Positions 22,052 to 39,066 of a stretch of 64,000 bases of DNA are shown here, in pieces. Both the position numbers and the translations under genes were made by a program. The stretch is taken from contig NW_003314276.1 of NCBI RefSeq assembly GCF_000143415.4, forward strand, positions 755,825 through 819,824, given 5' to 3'. Source of the DNA: Selaginella moellendorffii (lineage: Eukaryota > Streptophyta > Lycopodiopsida > Selaginellales > Selaginellaceae). Each line of letters opens with the position of its first letter. Within the stretch, counting starts at the first letter, position 1. The notes under the pieces are model-generated. The model was given only the letters and a program-made list of their open reading frames with translations, was not told where the DNA came from and searched no databases.

Positions 22052-25000
22052 ATGCTAGCAGGCAATGGACGGAAGAATCGTCCCTTTGGAGACGCTAGAT
22101 CCTTCGTCGTTTGCTGTTTCTTGGTGGAAGCGATACGAGGTAAGATCTTTCCAGGTCTCGAGCGAGCGAGCAAAACCTCCGTGTGTGTGTTTTCTAGCGG
22201 CGTGTCCATTCAATCTCACCGCGCTCGACTTTACTCGAGTCGCCTCCGCTTGTAGCGATCGATCCGAGAACTTTGCAAGGATCCCAAGTTGCTGCAAGAG
22301 AATTGACGCTCTGGTCGGGATCGCCGCTGCACAGCACGCAAACTCGAGCGGAGATCTCTGCCTGTCCAAGCCGGCGGCGAGCCTGTGCTTGAGCTCGCTG
22401 GTGGCAGCACTGGATTCCAATGGCGTGCATCCACAGGCCTCGCGAGCTTGCGGAGTTCCAATGAGTCTGAGAGGCCAGTGCCAGTGCAAAGCCGCGGCGC
22501 GCGTTCGCGACATTGTTGGAGCTCCCGGATTTGAAGGGGTGGTGGCGAGTTGCGAGTCTTTTGGCGGTGGAGAGATGAATAGCTCTCGGTGTTCCAGATG
22601 TTCCGCCGCTGCTACGAGGCTCGCCGCCTCCATCGCCGCTCCAAATCCGCCCAGAAGTTGTCAAGAGGCCGTGTTTGTGGCGCTGGCGAGCTTCGAGGAT
22701 TTTAAGTCGGCCATGCACAAGGCTTCGTGCTTGTTCCAGCTCCAGCCTCCAAAAAAACTCACTGGTAAGTTTCTTTCTCCTAGAAGTTGATGGATCATTT
22801 TTTTCTTGTTTCGAAGGTCCTAATCCAAAGTTCACAAGTTCATCTTTTTCTTTCCAAGTTCTGGCTCAAGTTCTTGTACTAATAACCTCTTGTTACTTCT
22901 CTTGCAGAGTGCCCACTCAAGCTCACGCCTTGGCAGCTCCAAAACGTAGCAAACGTTTGTAGCAGCAGCGAAAGTCCAGAATCCTCCTGCTGCTCGGTTT
23001 CACTCCTTTTCCTCCGGATCGCGGCCTCGAAACTGGGTAAAACTTCTGGCGATTTCGTCATCCCCCAGAGGCTGGCAAGAGCTTGCATCGACGATCTCGG
23101 GCCCCGGATAGCCTCGTCCAGGCAGAGAGTTTGCTCCATCTCCTCGGACACCATCGCAAACTCGGCGAGGAGGGGGTGTAACAACATCGTGAGCTTGCAC
23201 GATCTCGAGCACAGGCTTACGGAGCGAGACTTTTCCGTCTCGCGTGTTACGGAGACCTGTGATCGCTCTTCGTGCCTCGAGTGCCGACGAGCAGCCTTGG
23301 ATGCCGCGTACGCTGCTGCCTGGCCTTATGTCGACGCCACCACCTTGCAGCACTGCATGGACTTGACGTTTCTCATGCTGGCCAGCAACGCATCCGCGAT
23401 CAGAGCAACGCAAATCGGTGGCTGCTTGTACGCTCTGCCTGGTGAGTCTAATCGAGCGAGAAAGATCTTTGAAAAAAATCCTCTTTTCCTCGTTTTTTTG
23501 TTTTCTTGTTCGTCATTCTAACGCTGTGAAGTTTGTTTCTGTCTTCCTTGACAGTGTTTACTCCAGAAGACGATGTTGCTGTGACCGCCGTGTCTTCTTC
23601 TTCTCCTGCATTGCCTCCAGCTCGTCCAGAAGACGATGTCTCGATGTCGTTGCTCCCAGATCCAATCAACAAGTTGGCACATCAATCTCCATCGCCGGTC
23701 ACGATCGTGTTGGCGATTGGGATTGGGATCACGGGTGCTACAGTGGCAATTCTCTTGGTGTTGGTGCTCCTGCTGCAACGTAAGAGAGAGGAGAGCGTGC
23801 CTCTGTGGAGCAAAGATAGCGCTCTCGACGTCTGGCAAGGATCAGGTAACAAGAGTTGGAAAAATCTCTTCCTCTCTCTTTTGGTTTTGCTCCGGTTGAA
23901 ACTTTGTCTCTTTTATGGCTACAAACAAACATGTCCTTGCTTGCTGCAGAGGCTCTCCGCGCGCTGCGAAGGTTTAAATACTCGGAGATAGAAAAGGCGA
24001 CAAACCATTTCCATAGTTTAATCGGCCAGGGGCGCGGTGCTGCCAGCGCTGTCTACCGAGCAAAGTTTAAAGATGGCCTGGTCGCCGCAGTGAAGAGATT
24101 CCATGCGGCACCTCAGCCGCAGAGCGAGGAGGAGTTTAAAAACGAGGCACATTTTCTGGGCCGACTCTACCACCGCCATCTCGTCAGCCTTCGAGGATTC
24201 TGCATGAGAAAGAACGAAAGGTTTGGTTTTTTCTTGGTGTTGTCTTACGTTACGTTTACTTCTCCTTAATGCAGGTTTCTCGTCTACGACTTCATGGAGA
24301 ATGGTAGCCTCAAGGAGCGTTTGCATTTGCACCACCGTGGTACCTCAACTCAAAAAAAAAATCTCTTTGCAAAAAACGAGAACTGTTGTTTTGCAGGGAG
24401 AAGCAATGGCACGCTTTCATGGCAGAGACGGCTTCAGATCGCCATCGAAGTTGCAACTGGGATGGTAAGTTGTCAAATTTTGTTAGTTTTAGACTTCTGG
24501 AATAAGAAGAGGTTTTTCTTTCCCTGTGGAGTATAAACTCATCACTGCTGCGTGGGCTCTATCGCTAGGAATATGTACACTGCTACTGCGAGCCTCCACT
24601 GTGCCACGGGAATCTCAAGTCGAGCAACATATTGCTGGACGAGAACTTCGTGGCCAAGGTAAGCAAAGACGGTCACACTGTGTTTTTGTTTTTGGTCTTC
24701 TTCATATCTACGTCATCTTCACGGCGTGTTCCTTGTTTGTTTGTCCAGGTCGGGGACTTTCGTCTTCCAGCGGCTGCCCCTTTTGGTTGTACGCCAGGTC
24801 TGTCGAGTCTATCCTTTTCTGTTTCTTTTTCTCTCGCTTTTCTTCTTTGTTTCCTTGTGTGTTCTTCGTAGTACTACTCTTGAGAAGCTTAAAAATGTGA
24901 TTTTTGGTTGAGCAGACAGTGGCTACGTTGATCCCGAGTTCTCCCACACGGGCGTTCTCACGGAGAAGAGCGACGTTTACAGTTTTGGCGTTCTTCTCCT

Positions 25001-25496
25001 GGAGCTCGTCTCGTCCAGGCCCGTCACCACCGCCGGCGACAAGCACATCCTCGACTGGGCTCACGAGTTTTACAACTTCTCCGACGCTCGCCTGGTGGAG
25101 ATGGTGGACTCCACTCTGCGGGACCAGATCGATCCCGACGAGCTCAAGAAGATCATCACAGTGTCGAGGCTTTGCTCGCAGAGCGAGGCAGCATCTAGGC
25201 CCAGCATGAAACAAGTCGTCAATCTCCTCCTGGACAACGCCATCGCGATCTTCCCGCCGCTATCCTTCTCCCCGACGATCAAAGACGACGATGGCGATGG
25301 CGATGGCGATGGAAAGCAGCACAGGAGAGTAAATTCGGACGATTCGCTCTCGATCCACTCGGCCACGGGGATTCCATCGTTTAGCACCGCGACTAGCCAT
25401 GCCAAAAACCTCTTCCTCTTCTCCACAAGTCCTCACGCACCGTCCTTCTCGTCATACTCCACGTACTCGCCCAGCTATTCGTTAAGATTCTCATAA
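22052..25496 (+). CDS. SPARK-domain receptor-like protein with degenerate kinase domain
   Basis: This resembles the plant receptor-like kinase group of Arabidopsis At1g49730/At3g19300. I place the start at 22,052 because exon 1 then ends in a hydrophobic stretch (SFVVCCFLVEAIR) and splices in phase to AACPFNL, giving a signal peptide just before the Cys-rich SPARK ectodomain (CPFNLTALDF...CCKRIDALVGIAAAQHAN). A membrane span follows ('IVLAIGIGITGATVAILLVL'), then a kinase fold: G-loop GQGRGAAS, AAVKRF lysine, NEAHFLGRLYHRHLVSLRGF. The catalytic loop reads HGNLKSSN, not HRDLKSSN, and DFG reads DFR, which predicts little or no catalysis. The tail is rich in Asp-Gly and Ser. Introns interrupt both domains. 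The 5' end is tentative. Confidence 0.8.
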
Positions 25497-26227
25497 CTAT
25501 AACACCAAAACTAAAAGGGGGGTTTTAAAAGTAAAAAGGATTCCAGGATATTCTCATGCGGGGATATTCCTATCTGGCAGTATAACGACGTCTGGGTATA
25601 TTCAAATAGCATGGCGATAGGCCACTGACCAGAGATGCCGTCCACGTGGTTGAATCGGGTGCTCTTTGCGGATATTCTTACGTATTAAAACGAAAAAGCG
25701 TTGTGCTGACATTGACGCATGGGGTTGAGCGTCCCAGCTGGCAGACACGTTGCCCTAAGTCGATGACGTGGAATTAGATGAAGTGGGGGACGTGGCATTT
25801 TTGTTTTGCATTTTTTAGGGAGCCAGGCATCCTGCCAAAGAGGGAGAGAGTGTAGCAGTCGCCGCTCGCTCGCTCGCTCGCTCGCGCTCGCCCTATTTCT
25901 CCCCGCGAATCTCCAATCCTCTCTTCTCGCAGCGCCAGCGCCAGCGCCATCGCGGTGATGCGATGCGATTCTTCTTGTGCTTGAGCGCTCCCCGCTGCTT
26001 GCCAAGGCGATTGACAGGAGAATCTCGTGTTCTTGCCCACCTAATCAATGGGATTCCTCGCTGATCCAGTGCCCGGGCTGGGATTGGAACCAGTAGGGTA
26101 GAAAAGCGGCGAGCAGCGGCGAAATTTCTTGGCATTGGAGGAGGCTACTGTGGCATGCGGATCAGGCGAGCGGCGGGAGCAGCAGGAGCAGCGGAATTTC
26201 TTGCGGCGATTGGTGGCGCGGATCGTC
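25497..26227. other. Intergenic region upstream of the ABCC gene
   Basis: No gene is supported. Short minus-strand open frames here are Arg/Ser-rich shadows. A run of 'gctcgctc' repeats (25,863-25,890) and a 'cagcgccagcgccagcgcc' run near 25,930 lie in the presumed promoter/5' UTR of the ABCC gene. Confidence 0.5.
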
Positions 26228-32005
<5,778 letters not shown>

Positions 32006-32584
32006 AGAGTTTTGTCTTCCATCAGGCAGCAGCAGCAGCAGCAGCAGCGAGAATCTTGAAAGAGTTCCAATCAGACCGGGGAGGAAACGTTCACACAAAA
32101 GTTTTGCGTCCATCCTGGCCGAGGTAAAATGCTCTACAGAGATTTTTTGTAAGCCTTGGAACCATGTATCGAAAATTTTCCAGGTAGAGAAGAGAAGGAA
32201 CTTGCGGTCATGTTGTCTAAAACAAGAAAAGAAAAATAACTACGTTATATTGTTCTATGTACAAATTTGTTCTTTTTGTTTGGTTCCAAACTGCTCAAAT
32301 GTTTGATAAGAAATTCTGTTGTGATGATAAGAACGTTTGATCAAGAGGATGTTTTTATAGTGATGATAAGAATGTTTTATCAAGAGAATATAGGCTAATA
32401 ATCCCCTCGAGCTCGCTCCCTTGAAGCGCTCGTCAAAGACTCTTTGTACAATCGCAAGTAATATACGTATCTTGCAATCTTACACCAACCAATATCAACC
32501 GTCACGATTACTGCCACGTCTGTGCCAAGACTCGGCCTCGCTATGTGTGATCTTTAAAGGCCGAAGCAAAAGTTTTCCTGGAAT
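32006..32584. other. ABCC 3' flank and DUF946 promoter
   Basis: A CAG run (about 32,025-32,046) lies in the ABCC 3' UTR region. A near-direct repeat pair 'gatgataagaa(c/t)gtttgatc'-like lies at about 32,322-32,345 and 32,361-32,385. No gene is supported. Confidence 0.5.
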
Positions 32585-34264
32585 GTGCCACCGCAGCACC
32601 GCGCAATGGACAGCAAACCCAGAGGCTTTGGCACCCGAGTGATTCCGCTTGGAGAGATCGAGGTCCTCGAGGCCGAGCACCTGGAGAAGATCTGGGAGAC
32701 GAGCGATGGAAGAGCTCTCTTTTACAAGCCTGTCCAGGTACCAGATGGGTTTCATGCGCTTGGCTGTCATGCAAGACGAACAGAGGTACCTGATAGCTTG
32801 CTGCTGTTAGTGCGAGGCAGCGGCGTCACCGCCGGTGCCTCCAAACCAGCTCCTCTCGCTCCACCCGTCGACTACTCACTCGTCTGGAAGAGCCCAGTTA
32901 GAAGCGAGAATGAGACGGCCATGGCTTTCTGGTTACCTCTGCCTCCCGCTGGTTACAAGGCACTCGGCTTCGTCGCCAGCGTCGCCAAGCCTGGTGTGGA
33001 CGAGGTTGCCTGCGTTCGAGAGGATCTCACCAGCGATGCCACTATCTCCAACTCCATCTGGGCCTCTTCGTCCTCTTCCGTGTCCAGTTCTTCCTCTTCT
33101 GTTTTCACCGGATTGTTCCAGTCCCTGTGGAGTAGACTTCTAATGAGCAGTAGGAGCGTCGCCGACAACAACACCGTGGAAAGCTTCTACGTCTGGCAAA
33201 CACGGCCGCGTGAGGTGGGAGTCACGGCCAAGGGGCTGAGTACCGGCACCTTCTACTGTTCCTCGTTCTCTTCATCCCCTCTGCCTTCCATAGCCACGCT
33301 CCAAAACGTGAGCTTCGATCTGCCTTCCTCCATGCCTAGCTTGCAGCAGCTCGATGCTCTCGTCAAGCGCTACGCCCCGATAATGTTCCTGCATCCGGAC
33401 GAAGACTTCTTCCCTTGCTCCGTCGAGTGGTTCTTCCAAAACGGAGCTCTGCTCTACAGCAAACAGAACCCGTCCGCTCCGGTACAAATCACTGCGAACG
33501 GTGCGAATCTGCCGGGTGGCGAGACCAACGACGGGAGCTACTGGCTCGACTTGCCACGCGATGCTGCAGCTGCCGAAAAAGTGAGAAGAGGAAATCTAGA
33601 GAACGCAATCACGTACCTGCACGTCAAGCCTGTATTTGGCGGAACGTTCACCGACATGCAGTTCTGGTTCTACTATCCTTTCAACGGCCCGGCAACTCTC
33701 AAAGTCGGGCTCATCAGCGTCAAGCTCGGGAAAATCGGGGAGCACGTCTCTGACTGGGAGCACCTGACCCTTCGCGTGGACAACTTCACCGGGAATTTGT
33801 CCAGCGTCTATCTCGGACACCACAGCTCCGGCACCTGGTATCAGCCTTCCGACTTGGAGTTTGATAGCACCACCACCTATAGGCCGTTTGTGTACGCGTC
33901 CAAGCACGGCCATGCCCTTTATGCTCATCCGGGAGACAACCTCCAAGGCGACGAAGAACGCGGGCTCGGGATACGCAACGATACAAAGCGGAGCAGCTTC
34001 ACCTGGGACGTTAGTAAACACCAGCTGATATCTGCAGCTTACTTGGGTGTAGAGGAGCCACCTTGGCTCCAGTTCATGCGTGAATGGGGCCCCAAGATCC
34101 AGTATAACTCCAGGACCGAGCTGGAAAAGGTGTTCAAATTCCTTCCCAAAAAGATAAGGAGGTCCATCGAAGATATCTTTAACAGGTTTCCGAACGAACT
34201 GTCTGGCGAAGAAGGTCCCACTGGACCGAAGCAAAAAAACTTCTGGACGGGAGACGAAAGATGA
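32585..34264 (+). CDS. VPS62/DUF946-family protein, intronless
   Basis: This is a single-exon gene of 559 codons of the plant DUF946 (vacuolar protein sorting-associated protein 62) family. The N-terminus 'RGFGTRVIPLGEIEVLEAEH' and the blocks 'YKPVQVPDGFHALGCHA' and 'PAGYKALGFVAS' are repeated beta modules. The C-terminal half has the hallmark 'YAPIMFLHPDEDFFPCSVEW', 'FWFYYPFNGPATLKVG', 'GEHVSDWEHLTLRVDNF', 'HSSGTWYQPSDLEF' and 'YASKHGHALYAHPGD'. It ends FWTGDER. A second Met at 32,606 is an equally good start. A low-complexity Ser run sits near residue 160. Molecular function is poorly known. It is convergent with WDR70, with 119 bp between stops. Confidence 0.88.
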   Translation: MPPQHRAMDSKPRGFGTRVIPLGEIEVLEAEHLEKIWETSDGRALFYKPVQVPDGFHALGCHARRTEVPDSLLLLVRGSGVTAGASKPAPLAPPVDYSLVWKSPVRSENETAMAFWLPLPPAGYKALGFVASVAKPGVDEVACVREDLTSDATISNSIWASSSSSVSSSSSSVFTGLFQSLWSRLLMSSRSVADNNTVESFYVWQTRPREVGVTAKGLSTGTFYCSSFSSSPLPSIATLQNVSFDLPSSMPSLQQLDALVKRYAPIMFLHPDEDFFPCSVEWFFQNGALLYSKQNPSAPVQITANGANLPGGETNDGSYWLDLPRDAAAAEKVRRGNLENAITYLHVKPVFGGTFTDMQFWFYYPFNGPATLKVGLISVKLGKIGEHVSDWEHLTLRVDNFTGNLSSVYLGHHSSGTWYQPSDLEFDSTTTYRPFVYASKHGHALYAHPGDNLQGDEERGLGIRNDTKRSSFTWDVSKHQLISAAYLGVEEPPWLQFMREWGPKIQYNSRTELEKVFKFLPKKIRRSIEDIFNRFPNELSGEEGPTGPKQKNFWTGDER

Positions 34265-34383
34265 ATGAGGCAACCTGTTGTTGCAAGCAAAGAAAAATTA
34301 CATACGGGCGAAGTTCTGGTTGCGTAGGAACACTAACCTGATCGACGCCAAGCTGTGTGGCCTGTAATCTGGTACAAGTTTGT

Positions 34384-36939
34384 TCATTTCTCTTCCTCGT
34401 CCGAAACAGTTGTGTCAAAAACTGGTTCCGGCTGAGTTTGTGCGTATGCAGGAGCAATAAACTTGGGATCTTTTGCAGCAAGTTCGGCATACTTCAATAT
34501 TGCTTCCCGAGGATCCTCCTCCATCCAGTTCTCCGTCATTGCTCCACCCTCCTGCAGTTCATACGAGTTTTAGAAACAGTGATTTGGCATAAAAGAGATG
34601 CTTACCTTCAGTAAGTATTGAGTGAGCAAGCTTCCCTTTGTCGCACCCACACGACCACCATGACCAGGACCATTGATGGGTAAGTCCGGTCTCCGGGATT
34701 TCAGAGGATCATTTCGAGCCTTTTCTCGTTGACGCTTGCGGCTTGGTTCGTCTCTGAACATAGGCAGAGCATGCGGATTTCTAACCACTGGTGGAGCTTC
34801 AAAGTCGTCCACGGATTTTTTTCGTGGAGCCCGCCCAACACAAACCAGCGCTCCTCTCTTGCTCAAAACCGGGTCGTACAACACGTGAGTATTGCCTTCT
34901 CTTTTGTCGCCCGTAGTGGCAAATATCTGATGGTTTCATTTCGTTAGCAAGAGGAAATGAACATCTAAATGCCAGAGTCAGTACCTGATTCAATCGCGGA
35001 TGCCAAGTACAGCAAACAACACTTCCTGACGAGGATATCCCGGTTTTCCGAACAATCTCAAGTTGCCTTTTGTCAAAGAAGTAAAGCTGTCCACCGGCAT
35101 TTCCTCCCTTCTCAACAGAAGTACCAGTTAGAATTAGGTGCTCATCTGGACTGAAGGCCAAATTCGTTTGTGCGTAAAAACAAGGAAGCCCTGAAAACAC
35201 CTTCAGAGGTTCTCGAGCTTTCCGGATGTCCCAAACCTGGAGCAAGGTGTCAGCGGAAGAAACATAAAACGAAAAATACGAAAACTAGCTTTTAGAGTAG
35301 CGTCGGTGCTCCTGGAAACCATTGTGTAACCATCAACAGAAAACCGGATCGCAGTTACGTCGTCACCCGCGGCATGGGCCTTACTCAGATAAATATCCGG
35401 ACGGCTGCCCCATCCTGGTTTGATAGACCAGATCTAGGAAAAGAAAAAAGGCTTGTCAGACGAGAAAACAAGACATAATCCTTACCTGGATGGATCCATC
35501 TGCCAATCCCCCCGCGATCGTTTTTCCTTCTAAACCCCATGCGCAAGCCGTAACAGAAACACGACCTGGTCTTGCAAGTTTAGGCTTGATGACCTGCAAA
35601 ACTGGGAAGTTAGAAGACAATTAAAGATTGTCTAGAACCACTTACCTGTTTCTGAGATTTCAAGTTGGTCACGTCCCATATTCGTAATGATCCATCTTCC
35701 GACGATGTTAATATCGTGTTCTTCTCCGACGGATGCCACTCACCACCCGTCAAACCAGAAATATGCCCGCTAGTGTGCTTCAAGTCCCGTATGTACATAT
35801 CCCCTTTGATGAATTCGCCTAATGACAGACCGTCTCTGTCAAATATCTGTCCCAGGATGCGTGTAAGTAGCTTCAAAACAGACAAATGAACCACATACAA
35901 ACTCACCTTGGCTCTTGCAGACCCTGTCACAGCAAGAAAACGATCCGCCGAGGGACTCCAGCTAATTGCTCGCATCTGATGTCCTTCAAACGGCTCAATC
36001 CGCCTGAACGACTGCAGACGGGAATCCATGCCTTGGAAATCATACATCCGGATCGAGTAGTCGTAGCTCCCTGTCAAAACTCTGGACCCAGAGGGATCAA
36101 TGGCCAAAGCGGCAACAACCTGGAACTCACAAGCATTAGAATGAAGGTCAACAAAAAAAAAAAAAAAAAAAAAAAACGAAACCAATATGAGTTCGAACGA
36201 ACCTTTGTGTGTCCCCCGAGAATAATCTCATTGCTTAGAGGAACATGATATTCGTCGTCGTCCTCTTCTTCTTCTTCGTCACTATCACTGCCAGCTCCAT
36301 CGTTTGGTCGAGGAGGACCGACCAACGCAGGCTCGGTATCATCTTTCTCATCACTTAGAGCAACCGTAGACGGTCTAGGAGGTCCAATCAATTCTTCTGC
36401 TGCTGCCTCTTCCTCCTCTGGTCTCGGCGGCCCAACCATAGAGCCATCTTCTCGAGTGCTCAAACTTTGCTCGCTTGGACGCTCCAAGTTATGGTTAGCT
36501 TCCGCTACTTTCTTCAAACGCTCGCTAAGATTTTTGTTAAGCTGGGACTCGTCTTCGCTGCTCGATCGCTTTGTGAGCGTGTGGACAGCCTCTACAGATG
36601 CTATCGACTTCTCTTGCCTTCCAAAAGACAAGGGAAAGTGGCCTCTCAGCTGGTCTGCCTCGTAAAACTCCTCCTAGAAGAAAATCGCGTGAACAAGCGC
36701 TGCATCGGTATTGCCCGGAAATCTAAGAACTTACCATGGTATTCGCAGAAGGAGTAGCAGCAGCACGCCCTATATTGCGAGTTGTGAGAAGAGAAAAATC
36801 AGTAGGTTCTTACCATTGGACCGATGCTGAGCTTTGGCGATGGCGCGCATCTGAGCCTGGAGCGCATCGATTAGCGAGGATTCGCAGGAGAATCGACAGA
36901 ACTTACCATCTCTCGCGCGTCATCTTCGTCGGAGGACAT
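34384..36939 (-). CDS. WDR70: WD-repeat protein WDR70 (gastrulation-defective homologue)
   Basis: This is a nuclear WD40 protein related to human WDR70. The first exon is MSSDEDDAREM (start 36,939). An acidic N-terminal region carries three repeated GPPRP motifs ('VGPPRPEEEE', 'IGPPRPSTVA', 'VGPPRPNDGA') and an Asp/Glu run. Then comes 'DEYHVPLSNEIILGGHTKVV' and the propeller: 'LTGSYDYSIRMYDFQGMD', 'PFEGHQMRAISWSPSADRFL', 'GGEWHPSEKNTILTSSEDGS', 'TACAWGLEGKTIAGGLADGS', 'KVWDIRKAREPLKVF'. The C-terminus has 'RRPDLPINGPGHGGRVG' and ends DEEEK. Introns are 50-90 bp; one (about 36,152) contains a poly-A(T) run. The family is tied to splicing and DNA-damage control elsewhere; the role here is inferred. 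Confidence 0.9.
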
Positions 36940-37015
36940 TCTTCCCTTGTCCCACAAAACCCTAAACGAGAAAAGGGAGGAAAATATTTCTAGGGTTCTT
37001 GGCCGATTTGCGGCC
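36940..37015. promoter_or_regulatory. 76-bp divergent promoter between WDR70 and UCH gene
   Basis: The two start codons face away from each other with 76 bp between them, so both 5' UTRs and transcription starts lie within this interval or inside the flanking exons. It contains AAACCCTA at 36,957-36,964 and its complement TAGGGTT at 36,991-36,997. These telo-box-like elements are typical of plant housekeeping promoters. Confidence 0.55.
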
Positions 37016-38226
37016 ATGTCGTGGTGCACGATTGAATCCGACCCAGGTGAGAATCTCTTGCTACTCAGCTGATGCGATTGAGATCCTTGCCTCGCAGGCG
37101 TTTTCACGGAGCTCATCCAGCAAATGCAAGTCAAGGGCGTCCAGGTAACCTGTTCGCACTGGATGATCGCGATTTCTATCGAAACCTCTTTTGCAGGTGG
37201 AGGAGCTCTACAGCTTGGATTTGGAAGCGCTCTCGTTGCTCCGGTGAGTGAGAGCTGTTTTAAGCAGGAGAAGAAGAAGAAAATAAAAGGAGTTCTAAGG
37301 ATGGTTTTTCCAGGCCTGTCTATGGACTAATCTTTCTCTTCAAATGGAGGCCTGGAGAGAAAGATACTCGGCCCACTGTGAAGGACAACAAATCGATTTT
37401 TTTCGCGAGCCAGGTGAAGTGAAGCTCGATGTTCTACTAGTTCTTTCGCTAACTTGGAAAGTTTCACGCAACACAGGTTATAAACAACGCTTGCGCTACT
37501 CAAGCAATACTTTCGATCCTGATGAACAGAGTGGAGATCGACATTGGTCCCGAGCTTTCGATGATGCGAGAGTTCGCCAAGGATTTCCCTCCGGAGCTCA
37601 AGGGCCTGACCATCAACAACAGCGAGGCCATTCGCACTGCTCACAACAGCTTTGCGAGGCCGGAGCCTTTTGTTCCCGACGAGCAAAAGTTTGCGGACAA
37701 AGACGACGACGTCTATCACTTCATCAGCTATCTCCCGGTGGACGGTGTTTTGTACGAGCTGGACGGACTCAAGGAAGGGCCGATCAGTCTGGGCGAGTGT
37801 GGCAGTGGAGACGCTGATAGCATGGAGTGGCTCAAGATGGTCCAGCCAGTGATCCAAGAGAGGATCGAGAAGTACTCCAAGAGCGAGATCCGCTTCAACC
37901 TCATGGCCGTGATCAAGAACAGGAAGGATCTCTACAACCAGCAGCTGGCGGAGCTCGACAGGCGGAAAAACGAGATAAGTGGCGACGACGGCATGGACGT
38001 CGACTCCAAGAGCGGCAGCGGCAACGAGGAGCTGGCACAGATCGACGCGGAGATCGCTCGACTGACCGAGAAGATCACTCAAGAGGATGAAAAGTTCAAG
38101 AAGTGGAAGACTGAGAACATCCGGAGGAAGCACAACTACATCCCCTTCCTCTTCAACTTCCTCAAGATCCTGGCAGAGAAGAAGCAGCTCAAGCCGCTGA
38201 TTGAAAAGGCCAGGCAGAAGACATAG
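37016..38226 (+). CDS. UCHL5: UCH37/UCHL5-type ubiquitin C-terminal hydrolase
   Basis: This is a proteasome/INO80-associated deubiquitinase (C12 peptidase). Five exons encode about 324 residues. Exons 1-3 are tiny ([42 protein letters not shown]), then '[16 protein letters not shown]'. Catalytic residues are visible: Cys in [10 protein letters not shown], His in [10 protein letters not shown] and Asp in [11 protein letters not shown], plus the oxyanion Gln in FFASQ. The C-terminal extension carries a coiled coil ('[20 protein letters not shown]') and the ULD-like end '[20 protein letters not shown]' that binds the proteasome in UCH37. Length and all catalytic residues are intact. It is tail-to-tail with the MADS gene. 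Confidence 0.92.
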
Positions 38227-38289
38227 ACAAGAAAAGCTCGAAACCTCAGACGACGAACGCTGGTAACAAATTTTTCTCTTTTCTAACTC

Positions 38290-38910
38290 TCAGTAGAAGA
38301 CGTTTCCCAGTGCCTCTCCCAGGATCTCGTCGATGCTCCCCTTGACATCGACGTAGTCCTCGTCGTCCAGCAGCGCCACGAGCGACGCATCATCCTCGTC
38401 AAAGATTTGCTGCTGCTGCTCAAAGAGATTGGGAGGAGCTTCATTGGCAGGAGGAGGAGGAGGAGGGAGCTTCTCGTCGACCGTCGTGTTCTTGCTCTTG
38501 CTCGAGCTCTTGGTCCTCGAGCTCCCGTCGTTATACTTCGGAATCTTGTTCTCGTGGTCGGGCTTCCAGGAGTAGTAGTGGAAAGTCTCGGATTTTCCTT
38601 TGGGCTCGTTCTGGTCGACTTTGACCACCACCTGGGCTCCGCAAAGCACCGCGAGCTCGTAAGCCTTCTTATACAGCCCGCCGTTGCGCTTCCGGAACGT
38701 TTGCTTGCGCGTCGTCTGGTTCTTGATGAACGCGATCTGGATCTTTTGCTTGCCCTGTTTGAGCTTGAATTTCTGCTAAGACGATCGATCGATAGATCAA
38801 TGGGAAGAACACATCCAAGAAGAAAGAGGGAACAAGAGAGAGAATAAGAGAGCGATGTTCTCGCTTGGAATTAAACTCACTTTATCAGGTTTGTCGGCTT
38901 TGTCGGCCAT
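38290..38910 (-). CDS. Divergent MADS-domain (type I / SRF-like) transcription factor
   Basis: Two exons: MADKADKPDK (38,910) spliced to the domain exon. The MADS domain is 'KQKIQIAFIKNQTTRKQTF' followed by 'RKRNGGLYKKAYELAVLCGA' and 'QVVVKVDQNEP'. The core TxRKxTFxKRxxGLxKKAYEL-VLC-A is kept. The usual basic start (GR-KI-IK-I) is altered to GKQKIQIAFI, and the hydrophobic IIFS strand is replaced. There is no K-box. The rest is Ser/Lys-rich with a proline run (PPPPPPP) and an acidic, hydrophobic C-terminus ending EALGNVFY that could be an activation region. About 170 residues. The stop overlaps nothing and lies 63 bp from the UCH stop. DNA targets are unknown. Confidence 0.78.
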
Positions 38911-39019
38911 TCTTTAAAGTTGTCGGCGCCTCCAAAAGTAAAAAGTTGGGTTTGTCGGCCTTTTTAGGGACAAGATGTTTAGGGCGGGGATTAACCAAAT
39001 CTGGAAGAAATTAAGATTA

Positions 39020-39060
39020 AGCTGTATGGTCGTCCGGGGAATCGAACCTCCGCCCAGTCC
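39020..39060 (-). pseudogene. tRNA 3'-end-like remnant in CCCH gene leader
   Basis: The minus strand reads GGAGGTTCGATTCCCCGGAC, a B-box/T-arm-like sequence just 5' of the CCCH start codon. The T-stem pairs partially and no cloverleaf can be completed. It may be a decayed tRNA end. Confidence 0.3.
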
Positions 39061-39066
39061 CGCGCG

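Noticed and set aside
21886-22098. 70-codon ORF (MGSESTRKK...) as a separate gene or first exon of the receptor kinase
   Set aside because: The frame does not join to the SPARK exon in phase, and no family is recognised; it may be an upstream ORF.
33596-34273. 225-codon minus ORF inside the DUF946 gene
   Set aside because: Antisense shadow; the plus strand carries the conserved family motifs.
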